From CAIOZA01 sp964464375 (GTDB lineage: Bacteria > Bacteroidota > Ignavibacteria > Kapaibacteriales > UBA2268): a DNA stretch of 35,812 nt. This document shows positions 16,531-24,221 of the stretch, in pieces. The translations under genes were made by a program, and so were the position numbers. The first letter of the stretch is position 1, and each line of letters starts with the position of its first letter. Below the pieces are notes generated by a model. It was not told the DNA's origin and searched no databases. It was given only the letters and a program-made list of their open reading frames with translations. The stretch is taken from the NCBI GenBank assembly GCA_964464375.1, contig CAYXFU010000038.1:1-35812 (forward strand). Direction: 5' to 3'.

Positions 16531-16908
16531 TTATTTAAGAGAAACTTTAGCTCCCTGCTCTTCGAGTTTTTTCTTGATGTCGGCTGCTTCTTCTTTAGTT
16601 GCGCCTTCTTTAACAACTTTAGGTGCACTTTCAACAAGATCCTTTGCTTCTTTCAGACCTAAGCCTGTGATTTCGCGGATAACCTTGATAACATTCAGTT
16701 TGTTAGCACCAATTTCTGTTAATTCAACATCAAATTCTGTTTGCTCTTCAACAACTGCTGCTGCTGCGGCTGGGGCTGCTGCACCCATCATCATTGGGGC
16801 TGCTGCTGTTACTCCGAATTTTTCTTCTAATGCTTTTTTGAGATCTGCGGCTTCCATTAAAGTTAAATTGGAAATTTTCTCAATCAATTCTTCTACTATT
16901 GCTGACAT
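16531..16908 (-). CDS. rplL: 50S ribosomal protein L7/L12
   Basis: Multimeric stalk protein that recruits translation factors to the ribosome. The ATG at 16908 (MSAIVEELIEKISNL) is preceded by AAGGAG and a six-base spacer; an in-frame codon six residues upstream is unsupported. The 125 residues show the family layout: N-terminal dimerisation helices (about 1-35), an Ala-rich hinge (38-55) and the globular factor-binding domain with VIKVIREITGLGLKEAKDLV. It follows rplJ by 67 nt. The stop codon lies directly beside the N gap, but the protein looks complete. Confidence 0.98.
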   Translation of the reverse strand: MSAIVEELIEKISNLTLMEAADLKKALEEKFGVTAAAPMMMGAAAPAAAAAVVEEQTEFDVELTEIGANKLNVIKVIREITGLGLKEAKDLVESAPKVVKEGATKEEAADIKKKLEEQGAKVSLK

Positions 16909-16975
16909 TTTATACTCCTTAAACAAATATTATTTTCAAATTATACATAAAAAAACTTCTGCTGCTTAACTTCAA

Positions 16976-17503
16976 TTACGAAGCCTTTTTCTTTGCAACT
17001 TCTTCAACCAGTGATGCAACATCGCGCATAACTGCATTGATAGTACCAACGATACCCGATATTGGAGCATGAAGGCTTCCGATAATTCCGGAAATAATTT
17101 CCGGTTTTGAAGGCAATGCGGCAAGAGTTTTTAACTCTGAACCATCATAATATACGCCTTCAATTACTGCGGCTTTTAGCTTAGGTTTTTCGAACTTATC
17201 GAATTGTCCCTTGATGATTTTAGCTGGAGCTACTGCATCGCTGTATGCAAACACAACACCTGAAGCACCAAAGAAATTCTTTGCCGGTATGATATCTTCA
17301 ATACCTGAATCCTTGATGGCACGTTTGATTAATGTGTTCTTAGCGACTTTGTACTCAATACCGCTCTTCTTCAATTCCCTGCGAAAGCGAATTGCTGCTA
17401 GAACGGTCATGGCTGTAAAATCAACCAAGTAATATCCGCTTGCTCTTTTAAACCTATCTGCCAGATCCGCAACTATTTCTTGTTTTTTCTTTAAAGTTAC
17501 CAT
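16976..17503 (-). CDS. rplJ: 50S ribosomal protein L10
   Basis: The 175-residue protein anchors the L7/L12 dimers to 23S rRNA. The N-terminal RNA-binding domain (LVDFTAMTVLAAIRFRRELK, YKVAKNTLIKRAI) and the C-terminal L12-binding helix (GIVGTINAVMRDVASLVEEVAKKK) are both present. It heads the rplJ-rplL pair. In many bacteria L10 or L10-L12 represses its own message through a leader structure, and a possible leader lies just upstream here. Confidence 0.98.
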   Translation of the reverse strand: MVTLKKKQEIVADLADRFKRASGYYLVDFTAMTVLAAIRFRRELKKSGIEYKVAKNTLIKRAIKDSGIEDIIPAKNFFGASGVVFAYSDAVAPAKIIKGQFDKFEKPKLKAAVIEGVYYDGSELKTLAALPSKPEIISGIIGSLHAPISGIVGTINAVMRDVASLVEEVAKKKAS

Positions 17504-17514
17504 TTTACCTGACC

Positions 17515-17580
17515 ATTTATTAACATTCTATCAGGGACGGCAATCGGTTTATACCAATTGAGAAGCCCATCACCAATGAG
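17515..17580 (-). promoter_or_regulatory. Possible L10 leader RNA structure before rplJ
   Basis: In minus-strand RNA, CAAUUGGU and ACCGAUUG form a hairpin around a short loop. It is enclosed by GAUGG pairing with CCGUC, with an asymmetric internal loop (GCUUCU on one side), as expected for a kink-turn-containing L10 leader. It ends about 15 nt before the rplJ ATG. I cannot align it to the family here, so the call rests on shape and position. Confidence 0.35.
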
Positions 17581-17603
17581 TGCGCAATATTCTAATTTGT
17601 TAA

Positions 17604-18308
17604 TTAATTATCTTTTACAACAAACGACAAATCGCTAACTGCAACGCCGGGACTCATAGTTGAGCTGAAGAATACACTCTTCACATATTTACCCTTGGCT
17701 GTTGTTGGTTTAGCTCTTAGTACACTGCTGAAAAATACATGAACATTCTCTGCTAATTTTGCCGAATCAAATGAACATTTGCCAACCGCTGCATGAACGT
17801 TACCTGTCTTATCGACGCGATATTCGATCTTACCGGCTTTCACATCTTTAACCGCCTGTGCGATGTCAAATGTTACAGTACCGCTCTTGGGGTTTGGCAT
17901 CAATCCACGGGGACCGAGAATACGGCCTAGTTTACCGAGTTCGCCCATTACGTCAGGTGTAGCGATGATAACATCAATATCTGTCCATCCGCCTTTAATT
18001 TTTTCGAGATATTCCTCGAATCCGGCGAAATCTGCACCTGCGTCCAAAGCTTCTTTGTCTTTGGGGGATTTAGCTACAACCAGCACTTTAACCGTTTTAC
18101 CTGTTCCGTGCGGAAGCGAAACTGTTCCGCGAACCAGCTGGTCTGCTTTTCTCGGGTCAACACCCAATTTGATTGCAACTTCGAAAGATTCGTCAAATTT
18201 AGCTGTGGCATTTTTCTTGACCAATTCGACCGCATCTGTATAGTTAAATACTTCTTTTTGGTTGTATTGCTTAACTAATGCCTTATACCTTTTTCCGTGC
18301 TTTCTCAT
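17604..18308 (-). CDS. rplA: 50S ribosomal protein L1
   Basis: The 234-residue L1 stalk protein binds 23S rRNA and helps move deacylated tRNA out of the E site. Family landmarks are VRGTVSLPHGTGKTVKVLV, the GRILGPRGLMPNPKSGTV motif, IEYRVDKTGNVHAAVGK and a C-terminal KGKYVKSVFFSSTMSPGV. It follows rplK by 53 nt and precedes rplJ by 100 nt. In other bacteria L1 represses the rplK-rplA message; I did not identify the target site here. No anomalies. Confidence 0.99.
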   Translation of the reverse strand: MRKHGKRYKALVKQYNQKEVFNYTDAVELVKKNATAKFDESFEVAIKLGVDPRKADQLVRGTVSLPHGTGKTVKVLVVAKSPKDKEALDAGADFAGFEEYLEKIKGGWTDIDVIIATPDVMGELGKLGRILGPRGLMPNPKSGTVTFDIAQAVKDVKAGKIEYRVDKTGNVHAAVGKCSFDSAKLAENVHVFFSSVLRAKPTTAKGKYVKSVFFSSTMSPGVAVSDLSFVVKDN

Positions 18309-18361
18309 GACTATTATTTATTTATTAAATTGAAACAATTTCTAATTAATTAATCTTATAC

Positions 18362-18787
18362 TTATTCTGCAATTGTAATGCCCATGCTTCTTGCAGTTCC
18401 GGCGATCATTTTGACAGCACTGTCCATAGTGTCTGCGTTCAGATCTTCCATCTTTATTTTGGCAATTGCTTCCAGTTGTGCTCTTGTAACTGAACCAACT
18501 TTAACTTTGTGTGGTTCTGCGGAGCCTTTTTTTACATTGGCTTCCTTAATCAAAAGAACAGGTGCCGGTGGTGATTTGACGACAAATGTAAAAGATTTAT
18601 CTGAAAAAAAGGTTACAACAGCTGGTAATATTATACCTTGCTGTTTTTGTGTTTTAGCATTGAATTGCTTTACAAACTCCATACCATTCAAGCCTCTTTG
18701 ACCAAATGCCGGTCCTACCGGTGGTGCCATTGTTGCTTCTCCGGCTTTCAATTGGAGTTTGAACGCCCCCATTACTTTTTTAGCCAT
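18362..18787 (-). CDS. rplK: 50S ribosomal protein L11
   Basis: The 141-residue protein forms the factor-binding region of the ribosome with the GTPase-associated rRNA. The N-terminal domain has the flexible Pro-rich ATMAPPVGPAFGQRGLNG motif; the C-terminal rRNA-binding domain has DLNADTMDSAVKMIAGTARS followed by MGITI. Length matches the family. It is the first ribosomal protein gene after nusG (52-nt gap). Confidence 0.99.
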   Translation of the reverse strand: MAKKVMGAFKLQLKAGEATMAPPVGPAFGQRGLNGMEFVKQFNAKTQKQQGIILPAVVTFFSDKSFTFVVKSPPAPVLLIKEANVKKGSAEPHKVKVGSVTRAQLEAIAKIKMEDLNADTMDSAVKMIAGTARSMGITIAE

Positions 18788-18839
18788 TGTAGTTTCTTTC
18801 TACTATATTACTGTAAATGCTTATTATCTAATTAATCTA

Positions 18840-19388
18840 TTAATGATTCTCTAATTCAACCTGTCTGAAATCTAATTCGACTGGTGTCTTACGTCCGAGA
18901 ATTCCAACTTCAACTTTTAATTTCTGTTTTTCATTGTTTACTTCTTTAACGGTTCCGCTGAATCCTGTGAAAGGACCTTCGATAACCTTTATTGGATCGC
19001 CAATTTCAAAACTTGTTTCGATGGTTTCGATGCTCTTTCTTTCTTCGACTCTGCCCAAAATTCTATCAATTTCGTGCTGCTGAAGCGGTGCGGGCTCAAC
19101 TTTTGTTCCGACAAAAGCTACCACCGAAGGTAAATTTATGATTATATCGTGCGTTTTCTTATCTAAAATTGCATTAATAATCATGTAGCCGGGCAAAAAG
19201 TTTTTGATTCTTGTCCTGCGCTTGCCATTACGTACTTCGAAAACTGTTTCTTGAGGAATAATCACATCCTTAATCTTATCGGCAAGATTAAGACGCTTTA
19301 TCTCAGCTTCCAGCGACAACTTAACCTTAGACTCATGTCCGGTAAAAGTTCTCACCACGTACCATTTAAACTCTTTACTCTCTCTCAT
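18840..19388 (-). CDS. nusG: Transcription termination/antitermination factor NusG
   Basis: The 182-residue protein binds the RNA polymerase clamp and links it to Rho or the ribosome. It has the NGN domain (KWYVVRTFTGHESKV near the start, LPGYMIINAIL, LPSVVAFVGTKVEPAPL) and a C-terminal KOW domain (FEIGDPIKVIEGPFTGFSG). It lies 22 nt after secE and 52 nt before rplK, the standard bacterial arrangement. Confidence 0.98.
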   Translation of the reverse strand: MRESKEFKWYVVRTFTGHESKVKLSLEAEIKRLNLADKIKDVIIPQETVFEVRNGKRRTRIKNFLPGYMIINAILDKKTHDIIINLPSVVAFVGTKVEPAPLQQHEIDRILGRVEERKSIETIETSFEIGDPIKVIEGPFTGFSGTVKEVNNEKQKLKVEVGILGRKTPVELDFRQVELENH

Positions 19389-19410
19389 TTTCTTTTGTCA
19401 GTTTAATTGT

Positions 19411-19596
19411 TTATTTGAATAGAACTGTCATAGACTGAGCAACTACCCAATCAATCAAATAGACAAATACAGTGAACAACAATGTTGTCACAACAACAAC
19501 AGTTGTTGATTCTTTCAATTGTTCTTTTGATGGCCAGGAAACTTTTTTCATTTCTTTGGCTACGTCATTTGCGAACGATTTAATCTTTCCAATCAT
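19411..19596 (-). CDS. secE: Preprotein translocase subunit SecE
   Basis: A 61-residue single-span SecE, the short form found in most bacteria outside Gammaproteobacteria. The amphipathic segment (EMKKVSWPSKEQLKEST) carries the conserved W-P motif, followed by a hydrophobic helix (TVVVVTTLLFTVFVYLIDWV). SecE clamps SecY in the export channel, on which the signal peptides of the T9SS proteins in this window would also depend. It sits between tRNA-Trp and nusG. Confidence 0.97.
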   Translation of the reverse strand: MIGKIKSFANDVAKEMKKVSWPSKEQLKESTTVVVVTTLLFTVFVYLIDWVVAQSMTVLFK

Positions 19597-19630
19597 GTCT
19601 TATCCGGCTTACTATGTTTAAGTTAAATTG

Positions 19631-19703
<73 letters not shown>

Positions 19704-19710
19704 ATTTTAC

Positions 19711-19794
19711 AATGAACAATGATCAATGAACAATGATCAATGAACAATGGTAAATGAACAATGATCAATGAACAATGGTAAATGAACAATGATC
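19711..19794. repeat. Six tandem 14-bp units, left flank of the four-helix-bundle insert
   Basis: The unit AATGAACAATGATC is repeated six times without gaps; the third and fifth units end in GGTA instead of GATC. Together with the inverse sequence at 20224-20260 it can form a long stem around the gene between them. Confidence 0.92.
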
Positions 19795-19805
19795 AATACA
19801 AGAAG

Positions 19806-20162
19806 TTACTGCTTATTGATTCTTGTCGTTTTAATTATAGAGAACAATATTTTTGACAATTCATCAGCATCATTTATAAGATCCTCTGCTAATTTTTCAT
19901 CAAGATAACCAGTTTTACTCATCAAATTTATCCAGTACTTAGTCTCTAAAGCTTCTTTGTAAGCTATGGAAATTTTTAATGAAAATTCTGCTTTTGAAAT
20001 TGCACCTTCAGATTCGGCAATATTTGCTCCAATCGAAGTACCACTTCTTAAAAATTGCTTTGAAAGAACAAACTCTCTTTTATTTTCTACTAACTTCTGA
20101 TAAACATGAACAACTTTAATTGCGAATTCTTCTGACTTCCGTGCAACAACATTCTCTTTCAT
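19806..20162 (-). CDS. Four-helix-bundle protein (23S rRNA intervening-sequence / S23 type)
   Basis: The 118-residue product matches the four-helix-bundle family (TIGR02436), first seen encoded in intervening sequences inside 23S rRNA genes. Landmarks are KVVHVYQKLVENKREFVLSK, the QFLRSGTSIGANIAESEG turn and a KISIAYKEALETKYWINLM helix. Members form small pentameric bundles; their role is unclear. Here the gene lies between tRNA-Trp and tRNA-Thr, not in an rRNA gene, and is flanked by inverted ATGATCAATGAAC-type repeats. That gives an IVS-like element of about 550 bp in a tRNA transcript. It lies on the same strand as the tRNAs. No clear ribosome binding site is seen. Confidence 0.88.
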   Translation of the reverse strand: MKENVVARKSEEFAIKVVHVYQKLVENKREFVLSKQFLRSGTSIGANIAESEGAISKAEFSLKISIAYKEALETKYWINLMSKTGYLDEKLAEDLINDADELSKILFSIIKTTRINKQ

Positions 20163-20223
20163 CTTATATTTATACTAGATTGTTTTTAAAATCTGTATTA
20201 TTTATAATTTGTATTTATTTGTT

Positions 20224-20260
20224 TTCATTGGTCATTGATCATTGTTCACTGATCATTGTT
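20224..20260. repeat. Inverted right flank of the four-helix-bundle insert
   Basis: The reverse complement reads AACAATGATCAGTGAACAAT and onward, matching the 14-bp tandem units at 19711-19794 with a few mismatches. It ends five nt before tRNA-Thr. Confidence 0.85.
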
Positions 20261-20264
20261 AAAG

Positions 20265-20337
<73 letters not shown>

Positions 20338-20349
20338 GGTTATCTCCAG

Positions 20350-20422
20350 AGCGGGAAACGGGATTCGAACCCGCGACCCTCAGCTTGGGAAGCTGATGCT
20401 CTACCAACTGAGCTATTCCCGC
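20350..20422 (-). tRNA. tRNA-Gly (anticodon CCC)
   Basis: Acceptor GCGGGAA/TTCCCGC, anticodon stem TCAGC/GCTGA with loop TTCCCAA, T arm GGGTTCGAATCCC. It differs from the next tRNA-Gly at only a few positions, suggesting duplication and anticodon change. Confidence 0.96.
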
Positions 20423-20695
20423 AGTACATTCAAAGAATTTTAAAAATACTCAATCAATCGAGAATAATGCGAAACATTCAAAAGATCAGAATTGTTTTAT
20501 TGTGTTACTGGATTAGTAGAAGATAAATGATTGGGATTGTCAGGATGTACCGTTAGAAGGCAACCTTTGTTCACTCAAACGCACAGATAAAAGTGCTGTA
20601 TTTACTTCGACTTATTCAGTCTCCCAAGGGGGTAACTCTCCGTCAAAATTGCCGGCATACCCTGTTTTAATTGTCAATCCGCTCTTTTAAAATCG
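20423..20695. other. Unexplained 273-nt spacer between the two tRNA-Gly genes
   Basis: No tRNA, gene or familiar RNA is recognised. On the minus strand a GGGTA...TACCC pairing and a hairpin-like CAGCAC...GTGCG region can be drawn. A plus-strand open frame of about 55 codons lacks an ATG. It is long for a spacer in a co-transcribed tRNA cluster. Confidence 0.4.
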
Positions 20696-20768
20696 AGCGG
20701 GAGACGAGACTCGAACCCGCGACCCTCAGCTTGGAAGGCTGATGCTCTACCAACTGAGCTACTCCCGC
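20696..20768 (-). tRNA. tRNA-Gly (anticodon TCC)
   Basis: Acceptor GCGGGAG/CTCCCGC, D arm TAGCTCAGTTGGTAGAGC, anticodon loop CTTCCAA, T arm GGGTTCGAGTCTC. No encoded CCA. It lies 25 nt from tRNA-Tyr. Confidence 0.97.
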
Positions 20769-20793
20769 GCAATTAAAATCTATATCCTTGGTG

Positions 20794-20877
20794 TGGGCAG
20801 GGAAGGGTTCGAACCTCCGTAGGGCGTAGCCCAGCAGATTTACAGTCTGCCCCGTTTAACCACTTCGGTACCTGCCC
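20794..20877 (-). tRNA. tRNA-Tyr (anticodon GTA)
   Basis: An 84-nt class II tRNA: acceptor GGGCAGG/CCTGCCC, anticodon stem CAGA/TCTG with loop CTGTAAA, a long variable arm (GGGCTACGCCC region), T arm GGTTCGAACC, discriminator A. It is the first gene of the cluster. Confidence 0.97.
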
Positions 20878-20900
20878 GTTCTCGATTATATTCGAGCTTA

Positions 20901-20932
20901 CAAAATTAGGGAAAATTTTAATTAATGACAAA
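20901..20932 (-). promoter_or_regulatory. Bacteroidota-type promoter before the tRNA-Tyr cluster
   Basis: On the minus strand TTTG is followed after 20 nt by TAATTTTG, matching the Bacteroidota housekeeping consensus (TTTG, 19-21 nt, TAnnTTTG). Transcription would begin a few bases downstream, leaving a leader under 20 nt before tRNA-Tyr. It could drive the tRNAs and perhaps the whole secE-rpoC cluster. Confidence 0.7.
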
Positions 20933-21140
20933 TATTTTTTTTATTTTTATTTATTCTGATTATATTTTCTTTAATTATTTCAGTCTTTATTGAGAATTTT
21001 GCTTGGTCGGTCCGAACCTGAAGGATGTTCATTCACCCAACGAAAGACTGCAGATCTCAACAGTCGGCAATTGCTGGAAACTACTTTGCGAAATACTGAA
21101 GAATATCCCTGTTAAATAAGGATTAGAAATCTATATAAAC
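20933..21140. other. Gene-free stretch beyond the tRNA promoter
   Basis: Within the 447-nt gap 20878-21324, apart from the promoter and a terminator hairpin, I see no supported gene. A + strand frame (about 20980-21115) reads LLGRSEPEGCSFTQRKTADL but has no ATG or binding site. A short + strand RNA ending at the terminator is possible but unproven. Confidence 0.4.
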
Positions 21141-21174
21141 AAAAGGTGCTGACTTTACTGACAGCACCTTTTTT
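21141..21174 (+). terminator. Strong hairpin terminator, orientation uncertain
   Basis: AAAAGGTGCTG pairs perfectly with CAGCACCTTTT around a ten-base loop, and the plus strand continues with T residues. On the minus strand the T run is shorter but present, so it may instead end the membrane-protein transcript coming from 21325. Confidence 0.8.
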
Positions 21175-21324
21175 GTTGAAAATTGAAGTTACTTTATTCC
21201 TCAGAAATCAAGGAAACTCATTTAGCGACTGGGACGTAGATCAGTTCGCCTGGCTTAATATATTGTAACAAAACTCATCCGATTAATGCTGTCTCCGGAT
21301 GATTTATCTAAAATGGGTCTCAAA

Positions 21325-21801
21325 TTAATTCGTATAATACGTTCTGATCTGAAATATCAGATATAATCCGATCAATGCACCGATAGCTGTTCCAATCAAA
21401 CTTCCGATATGACTGGGCCAATTAAGCCATGAGAATATGCCGGCTAATATGGAAACCAATTGAGAATAGTAGAGAAGATTCCATGCGCTTCTCTTACGTC
21501 CGAATAAGCCTGGAATCGAAATACCCAGTATAACAAGCTGTATTCCTAAAAATACAGAGCTTACATAGAACATTGTAGAATAACCTCCAAAATAAGTATT
21601 GAAAGTTGAGAAATAGGAGCCAATTCCAAATATTACCAGGAATGATGGTAAAGTGATTACAAAAACGATAAGAGCAAGCCAAGGTGCAATTTTCACCAGG
21701 ATTTCCTTTACGTTGTCCGGCAGTTGAAAAGGAGCCTTTTCAACAAAGTACATGTTCAATTTTGCTTCGAGATTAGCTAAACCACCAGATTGCTCAGACA
21801 T
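21325..21801 (-). CDS. Conserved four-helix membrane protein of unknown function
   Basis: The start is ATG 21801 (MSEQSGGLANLEAKL), with GGAGG five nt upstream; an in-frame codon four residues earlier is unsupported. The 158-residue protein has an amphipathic N-terminus (YFVEKAPFQLPDNVKEIL) and four hydrophobic segments: WLALIVFVITLPSFLVIF, MFYVSSVFLGIQLVILGI, SAWNLLYYSQLVSILAGIFS and IGSLIGTAIGALIGLYLIF. It ends in the polar tail QIRTYYTN. Layouts of this kind (W-N-LLYYSQL, then YLIFQIR-YY) recur in uncharacterised bacterial membrane proteins. It is transcribed alone toward the hairpin at 21141-21174. Confidence 0.8.
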   Translation of the reverse strand: MSEQSGGLANLEAKLNMYFVEKAPFQLPDNVKEILVKIAPWLALIVFVITLPSFLVIFGIGSYFSTFNTYFGGYSTMFYVSSVFLGIQLVILGISIPGLFGRKRSAWNLLYYSQLVSILAGIFSWLNWPSHIGSLIGTAIGALIGLYLIFQIRTYYTN

Positions 21802-21990
21802 GAATACCTCCAAATAAAAAGTTAAAAAATTTTAAGAGGCTAGGACAATATTTTATTTCAATTGAAAACAAGTATTTGTTACATAAGTGTTTTAGAACAA
21901 TGTAAGAAATAATCAGAATTATAGTATTAAATTCTCATAATATACTCAGATATGCTCTTTAAAATAAATAACATTTCATTCAAATCAAAA

Positions 21991-23598
21991 TTATTTTATA
22001 ATTACAAATTGCCCATTTCCGTCAATTCCACTTTCACTTTGCAATTTGAAAAAGTAAACACCAGTGATAAAATTGCTGTGATCGATGGTAACTTCACAGC
22101 CTTTTATTTCCTCAATCTTTTGGATTATATCTCCACTCTCATTATAAATTGAACAAGTATAATTCTCATTATGAGGGTTTAAGATCTGAATTATTGATGA
22201 ATTTGTTACAGGATTGGGAAATACTTTCACTGATTCCCGTTTGGGAGTTATCTCCTCATCCTCTATATCAGTCGAATAATCGCATAGTGATGACTGACGC
22301 CGGATATCATGCTGGAACATAAGCCATTCCGGACCATTACCTTCACCCGCTTTCAGCATATAAGCTCTGCCAAAACCATTTTCTATAGCAGGGTATTCTC
22401 CATGTCCTCCAACGATAAATACTTCAAGCGAATCATCACTATCAAAATCTGCAACAAGTGGCGCATGATTCAGAGTATAAGCCGGATTACCATAGTGTAT
22501 AGCAAGATCAATCGACCAGATAAGCGAACCATTGTTGCCATTCAATGCGATCAACTTTCCATCGTTGTCAGTGCCGAAAATTACATCCAGGTAGGAATCA
22601 TTATTGATATCCGAAAGAACTACACCTCTGAATGCACCTGTATTTCCGGGGATTGTATATTCCCATTTCTTTACTCCTTGACCAGTTAGCGCAGACACTA
22701 TGTTACCGCTGACGCAGACAACTTCACAAATACCGTCATTATCAATATCTCCTATTGTTGCCGGAGCACCTATATATCCACCTTCGCCGAAATACTTCCA
22801 ATTAAGTGTTCCATTCTCACCATTGAGACAATAAAGTGTGTCATTGTAAGCACCAACCACTAATTCGGGTCTGCCGTCATTGTCCAGGTCAGCCACTGCC
22901 GTGCCATGGTACATATAATCATTAACAGTGAAACTCCACAAAAGTGAGTGATCCTCACCACGGTAGGCATAGATTTTATCCTGATTATCGAAATTCCAGG
23001 TACCGACTACAAAATCCAGCTTTCCGTCATTATCCAGATCAACTATCGTTGGCGCAGTCTGAATCCATGAATTTGTGTCAACTGCAATTTCCCACTTTAC
23101 TGATCCATTTTCAGCATTGATACAGATGACATAACCTAAGAATTCACCATGAAGTATCTCTAGTTTTCCGTCATTGTCGATATCAGCGATAGTTGGGGGG
23201 GAATCGCTTCCTCTGGTCGGAGTCTGCCATTTCACGGTACCAGTTAGTCCATCCAGGCAGAAAGTAATTGGATTGCATGATGCAGGTACAACCACATCAA
23301 GTCGTGAGTCTCCATCCACATCGAATATTATTGGAGCAACATCGTTGCAACCGCCTGTGTTGTACTTCCACAACAGACTACCGTCCTCAGCATTAAGAGC
23401 ATATACACAACTATCGTTCCGGTAACACCCGAAAATAATCTCCAGCTTACCGTCTCCATCAATATCTCCGGCAGCAGATTGACCGAACGATGCATCTTTA
23501 GTATCGAACCACCATTTAATAGTTGGGGACTGCGCGTTAGCATAGCATATTAGAAATGACAGAATTAGCATCAATCTTAATTTAGACATTATCTTCAT
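21991..23598 (-). CDS. Secreted FG-GAP/PQQ-like repeat propeller protein with T9SS tail
   Basis: I start at ATG 23598 (MKIMSKLRLMLILSFLICYANA), which has AGGAG shortly upstream. It overlaps the end of the preceding gene by 17 nt, suggesting coupled translation. The 535 residues contain eight calcium-binding-like D-x-D-x-D-G repeats (GDIDGDGKLEI, DVDGDSRLDV, DIDNDGKLEI, DLDNDGKLDF, DLDNDGRPEL, DIDNDGICEV, DINNDSYLDV, DFDSDDSLEV). These alternate with PQQ-like strands (ALNAEDGSLLWKY, CLDGLTGTVKW, CINAENGSVKW, CLNGENGTLNW, ALNGNNGSLIW), as in an eight-bladed propeller. A sorting-like domain (VFPNPVTNSSIIQI ... GVYFFKL) ends it; this tail has no palindrome. Role unknown, probably cell surface. 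Confidence 0.87.
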   Translation of the reverse strand: MKIMSKLRLMLILSFLICYANAQSPTIKWWFDTKDASFGQSAAGDIDGDGKLEIIFGCYRNDSCVYALNAEDGSLLWKYNTGGCNDVAPIIFDVDGDSRLDVVVPASCNPITFCLDGLTGTVKWQTPTRGSDSPPTIADIDNDGKLEILHGEFLGYVICINAENGSVKWEIAVDTNSWIQTAPTIVDLDNDGKLDFVVGTWNFDNQDKIYAYRGEDHSLLWSFTVNDYMYHGTAVADLDNDGRPELVVGAYNDTLYCLNGENGTLNWKYFGEGGYIGAPATIGDIDNDGICEVVCVSGNIVSALTGQGVKKWEYTIPGNTGAFRGVVLSDINNDSYLDVIFGTDNDGKLIALNGNNGSLIWSIDLAIHYGNPAYTLNHAPLVADFDSDDSLEVFIVGGHGEYPAIENGFGRAYMLKAGEGNGPEWLMFQHDIRRQSSLCDYSTDIEDEEITPKRESVKVFPNPVTNSSIIQILNPHNENYTCSIYNESGDIIQKIEEIKGCEVTIDHSNFITGVYFFKLQSESGIDGNGQFVIIK

Positions 23599-24004
23599 CC
23601 TTTCTCCTCTTACCTTCGATAACAATTCTGTACCATAAAATTGCAGATATCAGAGTTATTGGTGTAAATATTATAGCTTCTAATCTGGATTTAGAGAACA
23701 CATTTCCTACGGTGTTGAGAGTAAATAAAACTACGAATATCCATAGAATCAGGTTAATAATTCTTTCAGGAATGTTAATATTGAAATATTTTACCTTGAC
23801 ACAAAGAGTGCACATCATGAACAAGTTAATTAGTATAGACATTATTTCGAAAACTATCATTTGTTCAGTCGTTTGAAGATTACCTCCCCATACAATATCA
23901 AAAGGTATAATCTGAGATAAGATCAATAAATGGAATATCATGACTGTGCTCAGCAAAGACAGAATAGCATTAACTGCAAACTTGAATGGCATTTTGTTGA
24001 TCAT
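23582..24004 (-). CDS. Four-helix membrane protein of unknown function
   Basis: The 140-residue product starts MINKMPFKFAVNAIL and has four hydrophobic segments: FAVNAILSLLSTVMIFHLLI, IVFEIMSILINLFMMCTLCV, IINLILWIFVVLFTLNTVG and IIFTPITLISAILWYRIVI. It ends with a charged tail (EGKRRKDEDNV). Its stop codon lies inside the start region of the propeller gene, so the two are almost certainly one transcript; the helix bundle may help with that protein's export or anchoring, which is speculation. I do not recognise the family. Confidence 0.75.
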   Translation of the reverse strand: MINKMPFKFAVNAILSLLSTVMIFHLLILSQIIPFDIVWGGNLQTTEQMIVFEIMSILINLFMMCTLCVKVKYFNINIPERIINLILWIFVVLFTLNTVGNVFSKSRLEAIIFTPITLISAILWYRIVIEGKRRKDEDNV

Positions 24005-24221
24005 AGATATTATCCGTTCTCACTTATATAATGTCTAACTTAAGAAATTTCTTGAAATATATCACATAAATTTATAATTTTGATTGCTTAAAATTATAAC
24101 AGTTGCGAATCGTTAATTATCTGGAACTTTTTGACAAACAGAAGTTAATTATAGATAGATGGTTCGATCCATCAATCCATACTATATAATTATTTGTTTT
24201 ATTTTCATAAAGGGTGATAAC

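Noticed and set aside
20423..20695. A plus-strand open frame of about 55 codons (containing QDVPLEGNLCSLKRTDK) and possible RNA folds between the two tRNA-Gly genes
   Set aside because: No start codon or binding site, antisense to the tRNA transcript, and no resemblance to a known RNA or protein family. Kept only as an unexplained spacer.
20980..21140. Possible SRP RNA or another housekeeping RNA before the terminator at 21141-21174
   Set aside because: I looked for the SRP tetraloop motif and RNase P conserved segments and found none. The terminator can equally serve the minus-strand membrane protein gene.
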